This document shows, one piece after another, positions 1 to 10,478 of a stretch of 64,000 bases of DNA. This stretch comes from Balaenoptera acutorostrata. Lineage: Eukaryota > Chordata > Mammalia > Artiodactyla > Balaenopteridae. Positions within the stretch are counted from its first letter, which is position 1. Each line of letters begins with the position of its first letter. The notes beneath the pieces are model-generated. The model saw only the letters and a list, made by a program, of their open reading frames with translations. It did no database searches and had not been told where the DNA came from. A program made the position numbers and the translations under genes. Where the stretch lies: contig NC_080078.1 of assembly GCF_949987535.1 (NCBI RefSeq), positions 25,254,942-25,318,941 of the forward strand, given 5' to 3'.

Positions 1-51
1 ACTGGAGAAAGCCCTCGCACAGAAACGAAGACCCAACACAACAACAACAAA

Positions 52-94
<43 letters not shown>

Positions 95-112
95 AATTAA
101 AAAAAAAAAGAT
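1..112 (+). mobile_element. CHR-family tRNA-derived SINE, 3' end only
   Basis: The first bases match the 3' part of the CHR SINE (AGAAAGCCCTCGCACAGAAA, then GAAGACCCAACACA), followed by an (AAAT)n tail and a short A-run. The 5' tRNA-like part lies outside the window. The same body appears in reverse at 765-1055. CHR SINEs are copied by L1 machinery and are limited to cetaceans, hippos and ruminants, so this is one of the main clues to the organism. Confidence 0.9.
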
Positions 113-221
113 TGGGTCGGGGTGGGGCAACCGGAGTCGGTCTGGGCTCTAAGCACAGATCACAGATGTTAATCCTTGACTCGTACCCAAAACTCTTCCT
201 TGTCTTGGAAAGGTTAGTAAC

Positions 222-395
222 AGGGCACCTCCTCAGTGAAGCCATCTTTTCTTTGTGTCTGCATTACAGCTTACAGCTCAACTGAGAGCTTCATGGGCCA
301 ATCTTTGTATCTCTGGAAGTTAGCATAGTACATGGCATATAGTTAATGCTCAGTAAATGTAGGATGGCTAGACAAACAGTTGAATGAACAAATGA
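222..395 (+). repeat. L2 LINE, 3' end
   Basis: The sequence follows the 3' end of mammalian L2: a CCTCCTCAGTGAAGCC block, then a 'catagtacatggcatatagt ... gctcagtaaatg' block ending in TGAATGAACAAATG. L2 is an extinct LINE shared across mammals. The copy is heavily mutated and carries no open frame worth noting. Confidence 0.75.
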
Positions 396-748
396 AAAAA
401 GATGGATATTTTTTCCATCTGTAAGCTTATAAATCACACCCACTTCAGAAAGACTGAGGGATATTGTCATATTTTTTTTAATGATCAGGAAAAGAACAGT
501 CTTATATAGCCAGCCTTCAACCCTGGTCATAAGAGGAGTTGGCACCCACCTGTGAAAAGCAATTTGAGAGAGAGTACTTGGTCCCGTTGCCTAAAAATAT
601 CCACCACCTATTGGATCTGAAATTCCACCATTAACACCTAAAAGATTACATCATAGAATATTACCTTTGGAGGCATCCTTGGGGAACTAGCCCTTCCCTG
701 GCAGGAAATGTAAGAACTATTGTCTGCTCCTGAGAGTTAATATAAAAA
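396..748. other. Single-copy sequence, nothing recognised
   Basis: AT-rich sequence without a recognisable repeat or coding pattern. The 84-codon frame read on the minus strand here overlaps the L2 end and has no recognisable domain, so I treat it as chance. Confidence 0.5.
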
Positions 749-764
749 TGTCCTAGGTCTTTTT

Positions 765-1055
765 TTTTTTTTTAATTTTATTTATTTATTTATGGCTGTG
801 TTGGGTCTTCCTTTCTGTGCGAGGGCTTTCTCTAGTTGCGGCAAGTGGGGGCCACTCTTCATCGCGGTGCGCGGGCCTCTCACCATCGCGGCCTCTCCTG
901 TTGCGGAGCACAGGCTCCAGACGCCCAGGCTCAGCAGTTGTGGCTCACGGGCCCAGTCGCTCCGTGGCACGTGGGATCTTCCCAGACCAGGGCTCGAAAC
1001 CGTGTCCCCTGCATTGGCAGGCAGATTCTCAACCACTGCGCCACCAGGGAAGCCC
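765..1055 (-). mobile_element. CHR-family SINE, full length, perfect TSD
   Basis: A full SINE in reverse. On the minus strand it starts GGGCTTCCCTGGTGGCGCAG (tRNA-like head with the pol III A box), continues through GGTTCGAGCCC-like B-box sequence (mutated to GTTTCGAGCCC), and ends in CAACACAGCC and an (AAAT)n/poly-A tail. It is flanked by identical 16-bp copies of TGTCCTAGGTCTTTTT at 749-764 and 1056-1071. A perfect TSD and many retained CpGs point to a fairly recent insertion. It landed beside or inside a MIR (see 1072-1195). Confidence 0.95.
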
Positions 1056-1071
1056 TGTCCTAGGTCTTTTT

Positions 1072-1195
1072 CCCATTTATGCTCTCAACTTGTGGTGTGA
1101 CCTTAAACAACTTACTTCCCTTCTCAGGACCCAGTTTCTCCATCTGTAAGGAGAGAATTGAGGACAAGTGATGTCTGAGGTCTCTATCAGTCTTG
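1072..1195 (+). repeat. MIR SINE, core region
   Basis: The segment resembles the MIR core: 'tgtgaccttaaacaacttac', then 'cagtttctccatctgtaa'. MIRs are ancient tRNA-derived SINEs found in all mammals. The young CHR SINE sits directly upstream, so the MIR head is either lost or on the other side of that insertion. Confidence 0.75.
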
Positions 1196-2125
1196 ACATT
1201 TGATATGAAATGAAATGATATTAAGTACTATCTTAGAAACTCAAAGGCAAGTAGGAATTGGGTTAGTGAATGACGTGGGCTGGGTGTAGAAGCCGTCAAT
1301 CCATGATATTACATAAAATATACCCATTGTTTAAATGTAGGCAACTAAATCACTTAAGCCAACAAACCAAAACAATGGTGGCAAAACAAAACATTGATGT
1401 TGATAATACTGGAGCCATCTCTGAACCGATCCCTGGGGGAATGGGATGAAAGCTGATTGGCTAAACCTGCATTGCACGTCTATTTCTCTTGAGATGATTC
1501 CTAAAGTCAAAATCAGGAAAAATTAGACAAAAGCTACAGATACTTGATATAAGGCACAAACTGAAAAGACTAATATTACTAGGCTCCCTGCTGGTTTTTT
1601 TCTTCCTAGAGTCATGCGTTGTTTGGCTCGAAATGGCTTAATTTGAAAAAACCCATATACCTATTGTAAGCGGATCTTTCCTTCCCCATATAGGATTTCT
1701 GCAGCTTCTTCTCAAGAAGGAGGTTGTCCTTAATGATCCATGTACTCTCACCTCTAGAATTGCCAGCCACGGAATAAGTCTGTTCAGGGAGACCCTGGTT
1801 CACTTCCCAATAATTCTGACTTCTTGGGGACTGGATTTTGTTTATTTTCTTCTCTCCAAAGCAGCCATATTTCATCCCTGCAACTTTTCTATATCAGCAA
1901 AATCTGTGGCACCAGCACCAGATTCCTCTTGTGCACTGGCTCCTTCCTGATTAACTCTATATAATTTATTTTAGATGCCTGTTTTCCACTTGGGAGATCG
2001 ATACACATTTAAATGAGAAGTGAGAGTATTTGCAGCCACTTCAATTGTTGATCAAATGCAGGGCAGGCTGCTCTGTTCTGTCTTGGAGATGAGCCCTCAG
2101 TGGGATTTTCAGGATCTCATCTTCC
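1196..2125. other. Single-copy sequence, no gene seen
   Basis: No coding exon is recognisable. Around 1410-1465 a short 'ccctgggggaatgggatgaa...tgattggct' stretch resembles part of an old dispersed repeat also seen at 19.1 kb, but it is too short to assign. Confidence 0.45.
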
Positions 2126-2273
2126 CAGAAAAGGGGAGAGATGTAGAGGGAGGGATAGAGGGAGGAAGGAAGGAGAGAAAGAAGGAAGTGGACAGGAAGG
2201 GGAAAAGGAAAAGGAAAGGGAAGGGGGGGGTGTAAGGAGAGAAAAGAACAAAAAGGAAAAGGAAAGAAAAAGT
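2126..2273. repeat. Purine-rich (GGAA/GAAA)n low-complexity tract
   Basis: About 150 bp almost entirely A and G on the plus strand, built from GGAAGG, GAAA and AAAAGG units with a run of eight Gs near 2223. Open frames here are products of the biased composition. Confidence 0.9.
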
Positions 2274-2517
2274 GGCCAAACAAGCTTTCCAGTTTGATTG
2301 GCAAATGCTGAGCACTTCTAGCCTTTGGTTAAACTTTCATCCAGGTCGCTGCATGCTGAGACCTGACTGGAAGTAAGTCACCCATGACTTTGCTTATATT
2401 GGTCCCAGGTAAAGCAGGAAGACACTGCCAGCTCATGCGTGCACAAGTTTTTAGCTGTCAGTGCATATTTCAAACAGCAGGCAGGAACTGACTGCATAAT
2501 TCAAGCTTTCAGGATGC

Positions 2518-2976
2518 TGGTGCCCTTCCCACCAAATCATCCAGGACATGATTTGGTTTCACCAATGCTGTGTGGTCAGGCCACTCAAGATGGCTGTTCT
2601 CTTGCTCTCTGTACATCCCCTGCTCGACCAGGCCCTGCTTCACTCACATGACTATCTAATCCTCTTAATTACAGGGCTTAATCAGTAACTGCCTATGTGC
2701 TTGCCCCCTGCCCCAGCCTCTGGTTTTCCTGATAACTGTTGAACCTATCAGAGGTCAATTCCCCCTGTAAACAGTAGCCTCCTTCTCCTCCAAAGGGGGA
2801 GATTGCTACCGTGTACTGCCTGCTGTTTGTTGTACATGGTGGGGTGTCCCTCTAGGACCTTCCTTTCGGACGTGCAAGATCCCCTGTCCAATAAACCATT
2901 GATGTCTCTGTTGCTGTCTCCGGGCTCTTTCTTCAGCAACTGCAAGTCTTGCAGGCCTGCCGGGTGCTGCCCAACA
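2518..2976 (+). mobile_element. Solo LTR of an endogenous retrovirus (ERV1-like)
   Basis: A 459-bp block starting TG and ending CA, flanked by GATGC at 2513-2517 and again at 2977-2981, the 5-bp duplication left by retroviral integration. An AATAAA poly-A signal lies at 2890-2895, followed by a U5-like stretch, as expected for the R/U5 part of an LTR. No internal retroviral genes flank it, so it is a solo LTR left by recombination between two LTRs. The exact 5' edge rests on the TSD and the TG rule; a named family needs a repeat search. Confidence 0.75.
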
Positions 2977-3620
2977 GATGCTCTTAATAGTGATGGGTTT
3001 GATGGCCCAGGCTTCCTGACCTGGACCAAATCCTGTGTACTTGGGAGGTGGGGGGGGGGGTGAGTAGAGAGTCCTTTTGTCTAGACTCAATGCCCCCCTT
3101 TTCCTTAGTTCTCACTCTAGACACTGCCTGTTTTTTAAAGAGAAACAGATGGTTGTAGAGGCATTTTCCCAAGGAGACCCCGGCCAAGACTCGGCACACA
3201 TGTGGACAATGAGAGGCGTGAGCAATGAGGAGTCACGGTTTGACTCCGTCTTTCTGAGATTCCACCCAGGCCTGTGATTCCGTCCTTAGTGCTGGCTGTG
3301 GCATCTCAACTGATGGGGAAGCTATGGTTAATTTAATCAACGGAACTGTATATTTGGCTCTCCGTCTGGAGGAAAACACAGCTTCACACATCAAATTAGA
3401 TATAGAAATCAATTTTGAATAGATTGAATATGGAAATATATAAAAGAAATAGGAAAGGAAATAAGAGACCATATGAGTAAACTTGGGATGGGAGAGAAAC
3501 TTCTTAAGCGAGAGGGAAAGTCCAGAAGCTGTGAAATAGATGATTGAAAAACTGATTACAAAAAAATTTCTTAAACCTGTTCAAAGACCATACAAGGACA
3601 AAAGGCAGCGATAGGTGCGG
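2977..3620. other. Single-copy sequence with a short G-run
   Basis: Contains an uninterrupted G tract at about 3051-3060. No gene or clear repeat is seen in the rest. Confidence 0.45.
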
Positions 3621-4275
3621 ACTGAACGTTTGCAATACGTGTGACTGACAAAAGGTTAATGTTCCTAATAGCTAAAGGGCTCCTATAAACCAATAAGAAA
3701 GAAGATAACCCAATTTAAAGTTGGGCAAAACACATGAACAGGAACAAGCAAGTTGTGAGCAGGAGGCCATTAAACCTATAAACGTTGGCTCAATCCCACT
3801 GATAATCAGGAAAAGGTAAATTAAGGCAACCACGTGGCACCATCCTTCTCCCATTTGTGGCATAATTGATGGATTGATAACCTCCAGTGCTGGTAAGGAT
3901 GTGGAGGAATGGCAATCACACGATCACACGTACAACTGGTTGAAATTGCATAGGCCTTTGAGCAATGTAATTCTAGCAACGTTTATTAAAATTCAAAATA
4001 TTTTTACCATTAAGGCCAGCATATCTTTTTTGGAAGCACATATTCCAGAAATAAAAGCTGTACAAAGGCTTGTTTGTAGAAGGGCACATGGGCATACTGT
4101 AGCATTGTTTGTAGTGTTCTCCTTCAAGGAAAAGAAAAGAAAAATGCAAAAGAGAGGCAGACAAGAGAGTGAGAGAGGCTGAGGACCATTCTGAATGTCT
4201 ATCAAAAGGAAGAAGAGTTAATAAAATATGGTAAACCCTACAAGAATAATATGATAGTAGTCATTAAAGAATGAG
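3620..4275 (+). repeat. Ancient L1M fragment, ORF2 3' region
   Basis: Decayed L1 ORF2 sequence in sense. The order 'tgacaaaaggttaatgttcc', 'ctcctataaaccaataagaa', 'agtgctggtaaggatgtgga', 'aatgtctatcaaaaggaaga' follows the last part of ORF2 in old L1M subfamilies. Many stops and indels interrupt the frame, so no protein is expected. Confidence 0.8.
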
Positions 4276-4317
4276 TCAGATCTATAACAAAAAGTGCAGA
4301 GTAATAGATTTTTTAGC

Positions 4318-4545
4318 TTAGTTCATCATACTGAGGGTGGAGGTCTGGAGCCAGGCTACCTGGATTTTGTTCTCTCCTTCAGCACTTATTAGCTTGTAAG
4401 GTAATTAACCACATTATGCCTCCATTTCCTCTGTCAGCTGAGAAAACTATTAGGGAGATTGGAAGAGTTAATTATGTAAATTGCTTAGAACTGTGCCTGG
4501 TACTCAGCAAGCTTTAACAATCGTTAGCTATTATTATTCATAACA
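4318..4545 (+). repeat. MIR SINE, nearly complete
   Basis: Recognisable from 'ggtctggagccaggctacct' through 'ttagcttgtaaggtaattaa', 'tccatttcctctgtcagctg' and 'agaactgtgcctggtactca'. This covers most of the MIR tRNA-related, core and 3' segments. Confidence 0.85.
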
Positions 4546-5570
4546 TAGATTCCATTTTTTGTGATGAAGTTAAATAAAAAGGAAAAAAACCCTACCCATA
4601 GATGTAGATGTTCCTAGTGTTTGATTGAGGGGCAATGTACCAGACTAAGGACAAATGGGATTTAAAGGGGGAGATTAATCACTTCATCATTATATTCTTA
4701 CTATTGAAATGTTACAACTAAGACAGCTGATATTCAGCAGTTAGGCAACCTTTGGGCTATCGCAGTTGTGAAAATACTGAAATATTTTTGTACCAGTCAG
4801 GAAAGAATGTCCCCACTATCCTGACCATCCAGGGCCCTTTCCTAGGGTCTCTCTCTCCCCCTGTAGTCTTCCCCATGATCCAGCAGGGAAAGGGTTAATG
4901 CTTTGACTGCCCAGATCCTTGCTCCAGCCTCAGGCTTTGATCCTTTGTCTATCACAGTAGTGTATTCTGAATATCACCCCTAAAGTCAGAAATGTATATT
5001 TTAATGTAATTTAAAAACAAATCAATAAACTATAACATGATATAATGCAAGCCTCCATTTCTGCAACTTGGTGGTATTCGCCAAAGCCAAGGCTGACTTG
5101 TGTGATTTGCAAACTGCTACCTTTTCCTCCACCAGTTGCTCCTGACTGTGATATTCAAATTACTCTCTACCTGAAGCTAGCATGGTAAATAATTGAGCAT
5201 CTGAGAGAATATTAAAGAACTCAAAAAAAAAAACCCACCTTAAATATTACCTACATTATCATTTCTAGGTCTGGCTGTGGATGGAAGCCAAGCCCAGGTT
5301 TGTACAAGTTGGAAAAGGCTAAAGTATCTCTGGCTCCAAATAAATAGCAGTGTCAATAACAGATTTTAATGTGCTCTATTCCCAGAGGCCTGGGAGGAGA
5401 GAAGTGAGCAGAAAGATTAGATAATCGGCCTGAGAGGACAAAGCAAGCCCCTCCAAGCTGGCTCTTTTACTGGGGAGGTGGGGGCAGTGGGACAGAGTGC
5501 CTAAAAGCAAGAGCCATATAATCCGCAGACATTGTTTCAGCCCTGGAAAATATGCGTCAGGACTTCAGAG
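4546..5570. other. Single-copy sequence, about 1 kb
   Basis: No repeat or exon recognised apart from an A-run at about 5223-5233. The stretch at 5050-5220 is less degenerate-looking than its surroundings and may be conserved, but I cannot show it from one genome. Confidence 0.4.
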
Positions 5571-5574
5571 GATA

Positions 5575-5720
5575 CCCTGAAGGGACCCATTTCACAGATG
5601 TGGAAGCTGAGGTAGAGGGAAGTTAATTCTCTTGCCCACAGGTCTCAAAAGCAATACACTTTGGCGGGCAGGATGTGAAAGCAGATGCATCTGTCCCTGA
5701 AGTCCACACTAGTCCTCTAA
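5575..5720 (-). repeat. MIR SINE remnant
   Basis: Antisense MIR: 'cccatttcacagatgtggaa', 'gctgaggtagagggaagtta', 'cttgcccacaggtctcaaaa'. Strongly diverged. Confidence 0.65.
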
Positions 5721-6155
5721 ACAAGGCGTTTCTGTTCCAGGAGACAGAGAGGCACAGAAATGATGGTGAGAGAGGTAGGTCTCTGAGATGTTTTAAGATC
5801 AGGTTCATTTGCTGAAACCCCCAGATTAAAAATTAGCCCACTTCCGGGTGAAGCGATTTCTAGCTCATGACATGTCTCAGTTAATTCAGGGCTGACTGAT
5901 TCGTTTGTTGATCTGGCAAAGCGTAGTCCTCCCCCCAGCAGTGCACACACATCCCTGCCTTGTTCTGGCCGTGTTTACCTGCGCTTTGCCACTGCCTGTG
6001 CAGGGGAGTGAGTTTGGAATGAAGACACTGTAAGGACAACAGGAGTTTCCACGGTGCCCTCCAGCGTGAGACTGAAATGAGAGGAAAGGAGGGAAGATCT
6101 GGAGGGTGCCTGGTGCTCCTCGGAAGAGATGCACCATGATTACATTTACATAGGG
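5721..6155. other. Single-copy sequence, nothing recognised
   Basis: Overlapping minus-strand frames of 61 to 83 codons occur here, without domain, splice or conservation evidence; I treat them as chance. Confidence 0.45.
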
Positions 6156-6304
6156 CAGCGATTCTTCACTTCCTGAAGTGCAGTACGATGTTAGGCAAAA
6201 CTTTATTTAAATGCCCCAGTTTTCTGGGAGAGATTTTTCCTGGGGGTATATTTCCTCAAATTCTCAAAGTGATCTGTAACCCCAAAGAGGTTAAAAACCC
6301 ACTG
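6156..6304. mobile_element. MER5-like hAT MITE
   Basis: Begins CAGCGATTCTTCACT and ends GGTTAAAAACCCACTG. These are the degraded inverted termini (CAGxGGTTCTCAAxx / xxTTGAGAACCxCTG) of the hAT-Charlie MER5 group. About 149 bp; non-autonomous, no transposase. Confidence 0.6.
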
Positions 6305-6339
6305 TCGTGGGGTCTCTGAATCAAATGTTAGGACACTCA

Positions 6340-6682
6340 TCTCCATTCAGCCCTTCTTTCATTTAACACATATTTACTGAGATCCTACTATGGGCAAGTC
6401 ATGGTCAGGTGCAAGGACTATGACGGGGAAGCAGACTGATGCTCCCTCTTTTACGGAGCTTTTATGTGAGTTAGGGAGATGGACAGTAAATGATTTGTGT
6501 CATGGCTCTTTAATACGATGGTGTGAAGAGCTTCAAAAAATAAGGACAGAGAGCAATGAGGATGTTTCCTGGTCTAGTCTGGTTAGGGATGGATTACTTG
6601 AGGCAGTGATAGTTAACCTGAGCTCTGAAGCATGAATATCTGGGAGATGAGGGGAGAGTTGAGTAAACAGTGCTCTAAATTC
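6340..6682 (-). repeat. L2 LINE, antisense, part 1
   Basis: Antisense L2 starting at its 3' end: 'tttcatttaacacatattta', 'ctgagatcctactatgggca', then 'ttttacggagcttttatgtg'. Split from its continuation at 6843 by a MER5 insertion. A plus-strand frame of 81 codons through it is a by-product. Confidence 0.7.
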
Positions 6683-6683
6683 T

Positions 6684-6842
6684 GGCTACTCCAAATGTGG
6701 TCTTCAGACCAGTGGCATCACCTGGGAATTTGTTAGAAATGCAAAATCTCAAGCCCCTTCCTCCATGTAGTAAATAAGAATCCAAACTTTTAAACAAGAT
6801 CCTCAGGTGATTTATATTTGCATTGAAGGCTGAGAAGCATTG
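6684..6842 (+). mobile_element. MER5A/B hAT MITE
   Basis: Matches MER5: 'aatgtggtcttcagaccagt', 'cacctgggaatttgttagaa', 'atgcaaaatctcaagcccct', 'ctcaggtgatttatatttgc', ending 'gagaagcattg'. It sits inside an antisense L2 that resumes on the other side, so the L2 is older. Confidence 0.85.
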
Positions 6843-7015
6843 GCTGCTCTGAAGGGAAAGAACGGCATCTGAGGGACTGCAAGAGGATCAGGTGTTCCTT
6901 GAACTTGGAGAGAAAGAATTGGTGGTGATGGTAGAGATGAGGCTGGAGAGAGGGGCAGGGGCAGACCCCATCAGATTCTTGCAGCCATATTGAGCAAAAA
7001 AGAAATATTTGAGGG
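6843..7015 (-). repeat. L2 LINE, antisense, part 2
   Basis: Continuation of the L2 at 6340 after the MER5 interruption; the text around 'gaggatcaggtgttccttga' and 'gtagagatgaggctggagag' fits antisense L2 further toward its 5' side. Confidence 0.5.
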
Positions 7016-7149
7016 CAAATAAATGATTATGCTTTGGGCAAGAACTTTTGAAACCCTAATTTGACAGCTTGAGCTATGGAGTTGTATATACGTAATGAGT
7101 GTGGAAAATAACAAATGCTTGTGGCTATCCATTTTCTCTGCGATACATA

Positions 7150-7290
7150 CCATGCCTCACCTCCGTTTCCTCATCTGTAAAACGGGGATAACAAATTCTC
7201 CACTTCAGGGTTGTTGGGATGGTTTTATGGATCAATGCCTACGATGCTCATAGATCAGGGTTTAATGCATAGGAGGTATTTCACAAGTGA
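7150..7290 (+). repeat. MIR SINE, 3' half
   Basis: 'ctccgtttcctcatctgtaa', 'aacggggataacaaattctc', 'ggttgttgggatggttttat' and a 'gcataggaggtatttcac' end follow the MIR core and 3' section. Confidence 0.8.
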
Positions 7291-7299
7291 GTTTACTTC

Positions 7300-7640
7300 T
7301 CACTGATTCAGTACATATTTGTCTTGGTCCTTCCTTCTAAGCCCTCGAAATAGGAGCTGAAGATGCCGCAATGAACAAGATGTGATGTATAGCCTTAGGG
7401 AGCTCAACATCATGGTGGGGAAATTGGGACTCAAACAGGTGATTATGATAGACTGATAAGCGTGAAGACAGGAGAAGTAGAGGGGGCTGGAGGAGTGCAC
7501 ATGAGATGGATAACACAGAATCGAGGGAGCTTGGCAATGCCTTGTGGAGGAAGGGATGTCTAGGCTGATCCTGAAGAATCCTGGAGAGCTGGAGTCAGGT
7601 AGCCCAAGAAGAGGGAGGTGAGCATGATGGACCCTGAGAG
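7300..7640 (-). repeat. L2 LINE, antisense
   Basis: Starts near the L2 3' end ('actgattcagtacatatttg') and continues with 'cttagggagctcaacatcat', then 'atgccttgtggaggaaggga' and 'tgatcctgaagaatcctgga'. The 117-codon minus-strand frame here is low-complexity and follows no known L2 protein segment clearly enough to call. Confidence 0.6.
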
Positions 7641-7689
7641 ATACTGACAACATCCAGAATCAAAAAGGAAACCTGATGGAAAGATTTTT

Positions 7690-8390
7690 TTAAAAAGCCC
7701 AAGAACAGATGATTCAGACAAGGAGAAAACTGAATAGCTCTGATATAGGAAGCAGTGCTCAGACTCTTTCAGAACTAGAGAAATACAAAGTAAAACAACG
7801 AGATGCTGCCTATCCATCAGAATGGCAGAACATTAAGACAGGTGGCAAATGCCAAGAAGCCTGGAGCCAGGAACTCTCCTTCCTTCCTGGCAGGAGGGTA
7901 AACTGGCGAAACCATTCAGAAAAGCTATCTGGTGGGACTAGGTGAACTTAGGCTTGTGTGGGCCCTATCACTTATTAATCTCTCTCCTATGTGTACCTCC
8001 TGGGAGAGTTCTCACATAGATTCATAAAGGGATGGGTTTGTAGCATCAAGTTTGTTTATAATATCAAGAAATTGGAGGGAACCCAGGTGTCCATCATTAG
8101 GGGATTGTGTAAATAAAATGTGATAAATGCACATTACAGAAAATCATAGAGCATGAGGAATTCACAAGCTAAATATATAGAAAGCAATACAGATAGATCT
8201 TAAAACAGTGTTGAGTGAAGAAAACCTCAGGATGTGGGTTATAACACAATGCTCTTTATGCTAATTAAAAACACACTCACAATCAAAATAACTGCATATT
8301 TTATGAACTTCTATCAAACAGATGAGAGAGGCAAATGATATTGGGGACTAGGTGTATAGGGGAAAAAATAAATGAATAATACAATAAGAC
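7690..8390 (+). repeat. Ancient L1M fragment, ORF2 end and 3' UTR
   Basis: Recognisable L1 steps: 'actagagaaatacaaagtaa', 'atcagaatggcagaacatta', 'gtccatcattaggggattgt', 'agcaatacagatagatctta', then 'taattaaaaacacactcaca', typical of an L1M4/L1ME-type 3' UTR. Frame broken throughout. Confidence 0.75.
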
Positions 8391-8504
8391 AAGGGCCATC
8401 CAATGACCAAGCATGGGCTAGGGAATATGATTAATTCAGCTCTGTGCTCCTGAGATCCAATAAACAAACAGTCAATAAAGTAAAATTTAAAAAAGGATGC
8501 GAAT

Positions 8505-8740
8505 AAAGTGTTTCAGGCAGAGAGAATAACAAGTATAATTTCCAGAGGCAAAAAAGGATGTGATGCATTCTGGACACAGAGAGAGTTTGGTAGGGCTGGA
8601 ACAAACACTGTAATGAGAGACCAGATCGTGGAGGGTCCCCAAAGCCATGCTAAATAATCAAGATTTATCCCAAGGTCATAGGGAGTCATTGAAGGATTAC
8701 AAGTGATGTGATTTTGTTTTCACTCTTGTCCAAACTCTAG
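8505..8740 (-). repeat. L2 LINE fragment, antisense
   Basis: Antisense L2 text: 'aggcagagagaataacaagt', 'agagaccagatcgtggaggg', 'aaggtcatagggagtcattg', 'aagtgatgtgattttgtttt'. It picks up roughly where the L2 fragment at 7300 ends, so the two may be one element split by the L1M at 7690-8390. Confidence 0.65.
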
Positions 8741-9059
8741 CAACATGAGAACAAGGCAGTCAGATTGAGTCAGAGGCTCAGGGCATTTATTTGTATTCAT
8801 GTGGTATATTTTATCAAGTGTTAATGAAATAGGCTTTGGGAATCTTAGTATCCGAATTATGGACTTAATTTTTTCCCACTTTTAAACCAATTATGAGATA
8901 GTTGTTGACACTTTCACCAGTAGCAACACATAAGAGGCAATACACAGAGTCACACTTATTATGTGACCTTGAGCATGAGTTGCTTAGTGTCCTTACCAGT
9001 AACAATAGCAACAAAACACAAGCACTTTCTACAACCAGTCACTACTGGAATTAAACAGA
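8741..9059. other. Single-copy sequence, nothing recognised
   Basis: AT-rich, no exon or repeat recognised. Confidence 0.4.
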
Positions 9060-9195
9060 CATTGATTCTAAATCTTCACAATAACCTTATGAGATAGATA
9101 TTATTTCCATTTTATATGAACAAGAAACTAAAATGGAGACAGAGATATTAAGTAACTTGCCCAAGGTCATTAACAGTTAGTAGCTAGGTTAGGTT
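9060..9195 (-). repeat. MIR SINE, antisense
   Basis: 'aatcttcacaataaccttat', 'ttatttccattttatatgaa', 'agtaacttgcccaaggtcat', 'taacagttagtagctaggtt' match the antisense MIR core. Confidence 0.75.
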
Positions 9196-9289
9196 GAAAC
9201 AAGCAATTCTGTTCATAGGCTGTATAATACCTCATTGTACTGCCCTTACATGGCTTACTTCAGGGTTTGTAGCCTTGGATGAGCTACTG

Positions 9290-9515
9290 CATATAGTCTG
9301 TCTGGCACATTAGAACCCAGAATTCTAGAAAACATGGCCTCTGTGCTATATTGGAATTGTACACATGTTTTGTTTGACCTGAATAGTTTCAAAAAATGTT
9401 TTTGTATTAATAGTCTATATTTTAAAATCAGATTTTACATAAAAACCTGGAATTTTATTTTCTTGTGAAAAGTTGGAAAATTTGGCAAGACTGGTCTCCC
9501 ATACCTTTCTGGAAA
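9290..9515. repeat. Old hAT-like MITE remnant (unnamed)
   Basis: The run 'acatgttttgtttgacctga', 'tagtctatattttaaaatca', 'gattttacataaaaacctgg' resembles an old mammalian DNA-transposon remnant. I cannot name the family or its ends, so treat this as a pointer only. Confidence 0.3.
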
Positions 9516-10478
9516 AATCAATAAGAGATGAGTAGCAGCTACTCATTTATCAGGACATATACTTTCCAATTTTCCACAGTCCCCACTACTCCCTAATGCA
9601 CCAGTCTCATTTCTCTCATTCTCCTTAACTGCCTAGCAGTAACAGACTTTGATGTTATGACCCAGTTGTAGGCAATAAATTACCTAATCATGGAGAGGAT
9701 GGAGCAGTCCAAGGTTTTAAAACCCAGAGATTGACCTATCTCAGAATGTGAATCAAAATTAAAATCTTCCTGGAGATTTACTTCCCTGGTCTCAACTCTC
9801 ATTGGTCGTTTCCCCTTTGGCCTTAATTTCCTCTTTATAAAATAGCCAAGTGATACAACAGTAAATATCAAAACGTGAGCACTGGAATTGTTCCCTTAGA
9901 AGCTGAATGTTAGGCTTAGCTTTTCCAATAACTCCCTATTCATTCAAATCTAATTACAAAATGATTTTTAATCATTGTAAAATAAATTCACTCTTCATGT
10001 CTGGAAATATTAAAGCCCTAGTTTAACAGCAACAACCAAAAAAGTACCTTCTAATGGATTTGCACTAAGAAACAGAACATGGCCTGTGTTGTCAGATGTT
10101 CAATAATTTAACTGCAAATGAAGTGTGCAAAATACAATATTTGCGTCATAAACCACCCGGTTTGTCACATAATAGATTGTTGAAGAGTCACGTTTCACGA
10201 CACTGAGCAATGTGATGTTGGAACAGTGGAGTAGCCAAATTGAGGTTTATAGGTTCCATTTGCTTATGTAGAAAAGGATTGAGTCTCACTTCACCCAGTG
10301 GCAAGGAGCACAGAAATGCAATATTTCTCTGGACCCTGCCATTTGAAAGCAGAGGCTGGAATTCATCCATCCAAATGGATAATGTAACTCATGTTCAACC
10401 TTCCCTATGCTATGAGATGTGGTTTGGATTACCTTTACAAGTCTAGAGGGATTCTGTGGTTCCTTCGGTATCAATGAC
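9516..10478. other. Single-copy sequence, about 1 kb
   Basis: No exon recognised. Overlapping frames near 10188-10507 on both strands are about 60-73 codons long, start and stop at random, and have no recognisable domain. Confidence 0.4.

Noticed and set aside
792..1149. Several overlapping frames of 75-110 codons on both strands
   Set aside because: All lie in the GC-rich body of the CHR SINE, which has few stop codons by composition.
2890..2895. AATAAA as the poly-A signal of a host gene
   Set aside because: It lies at the expected place inside an ERV LTR bounded by a TSD, and no exon lies upstream.
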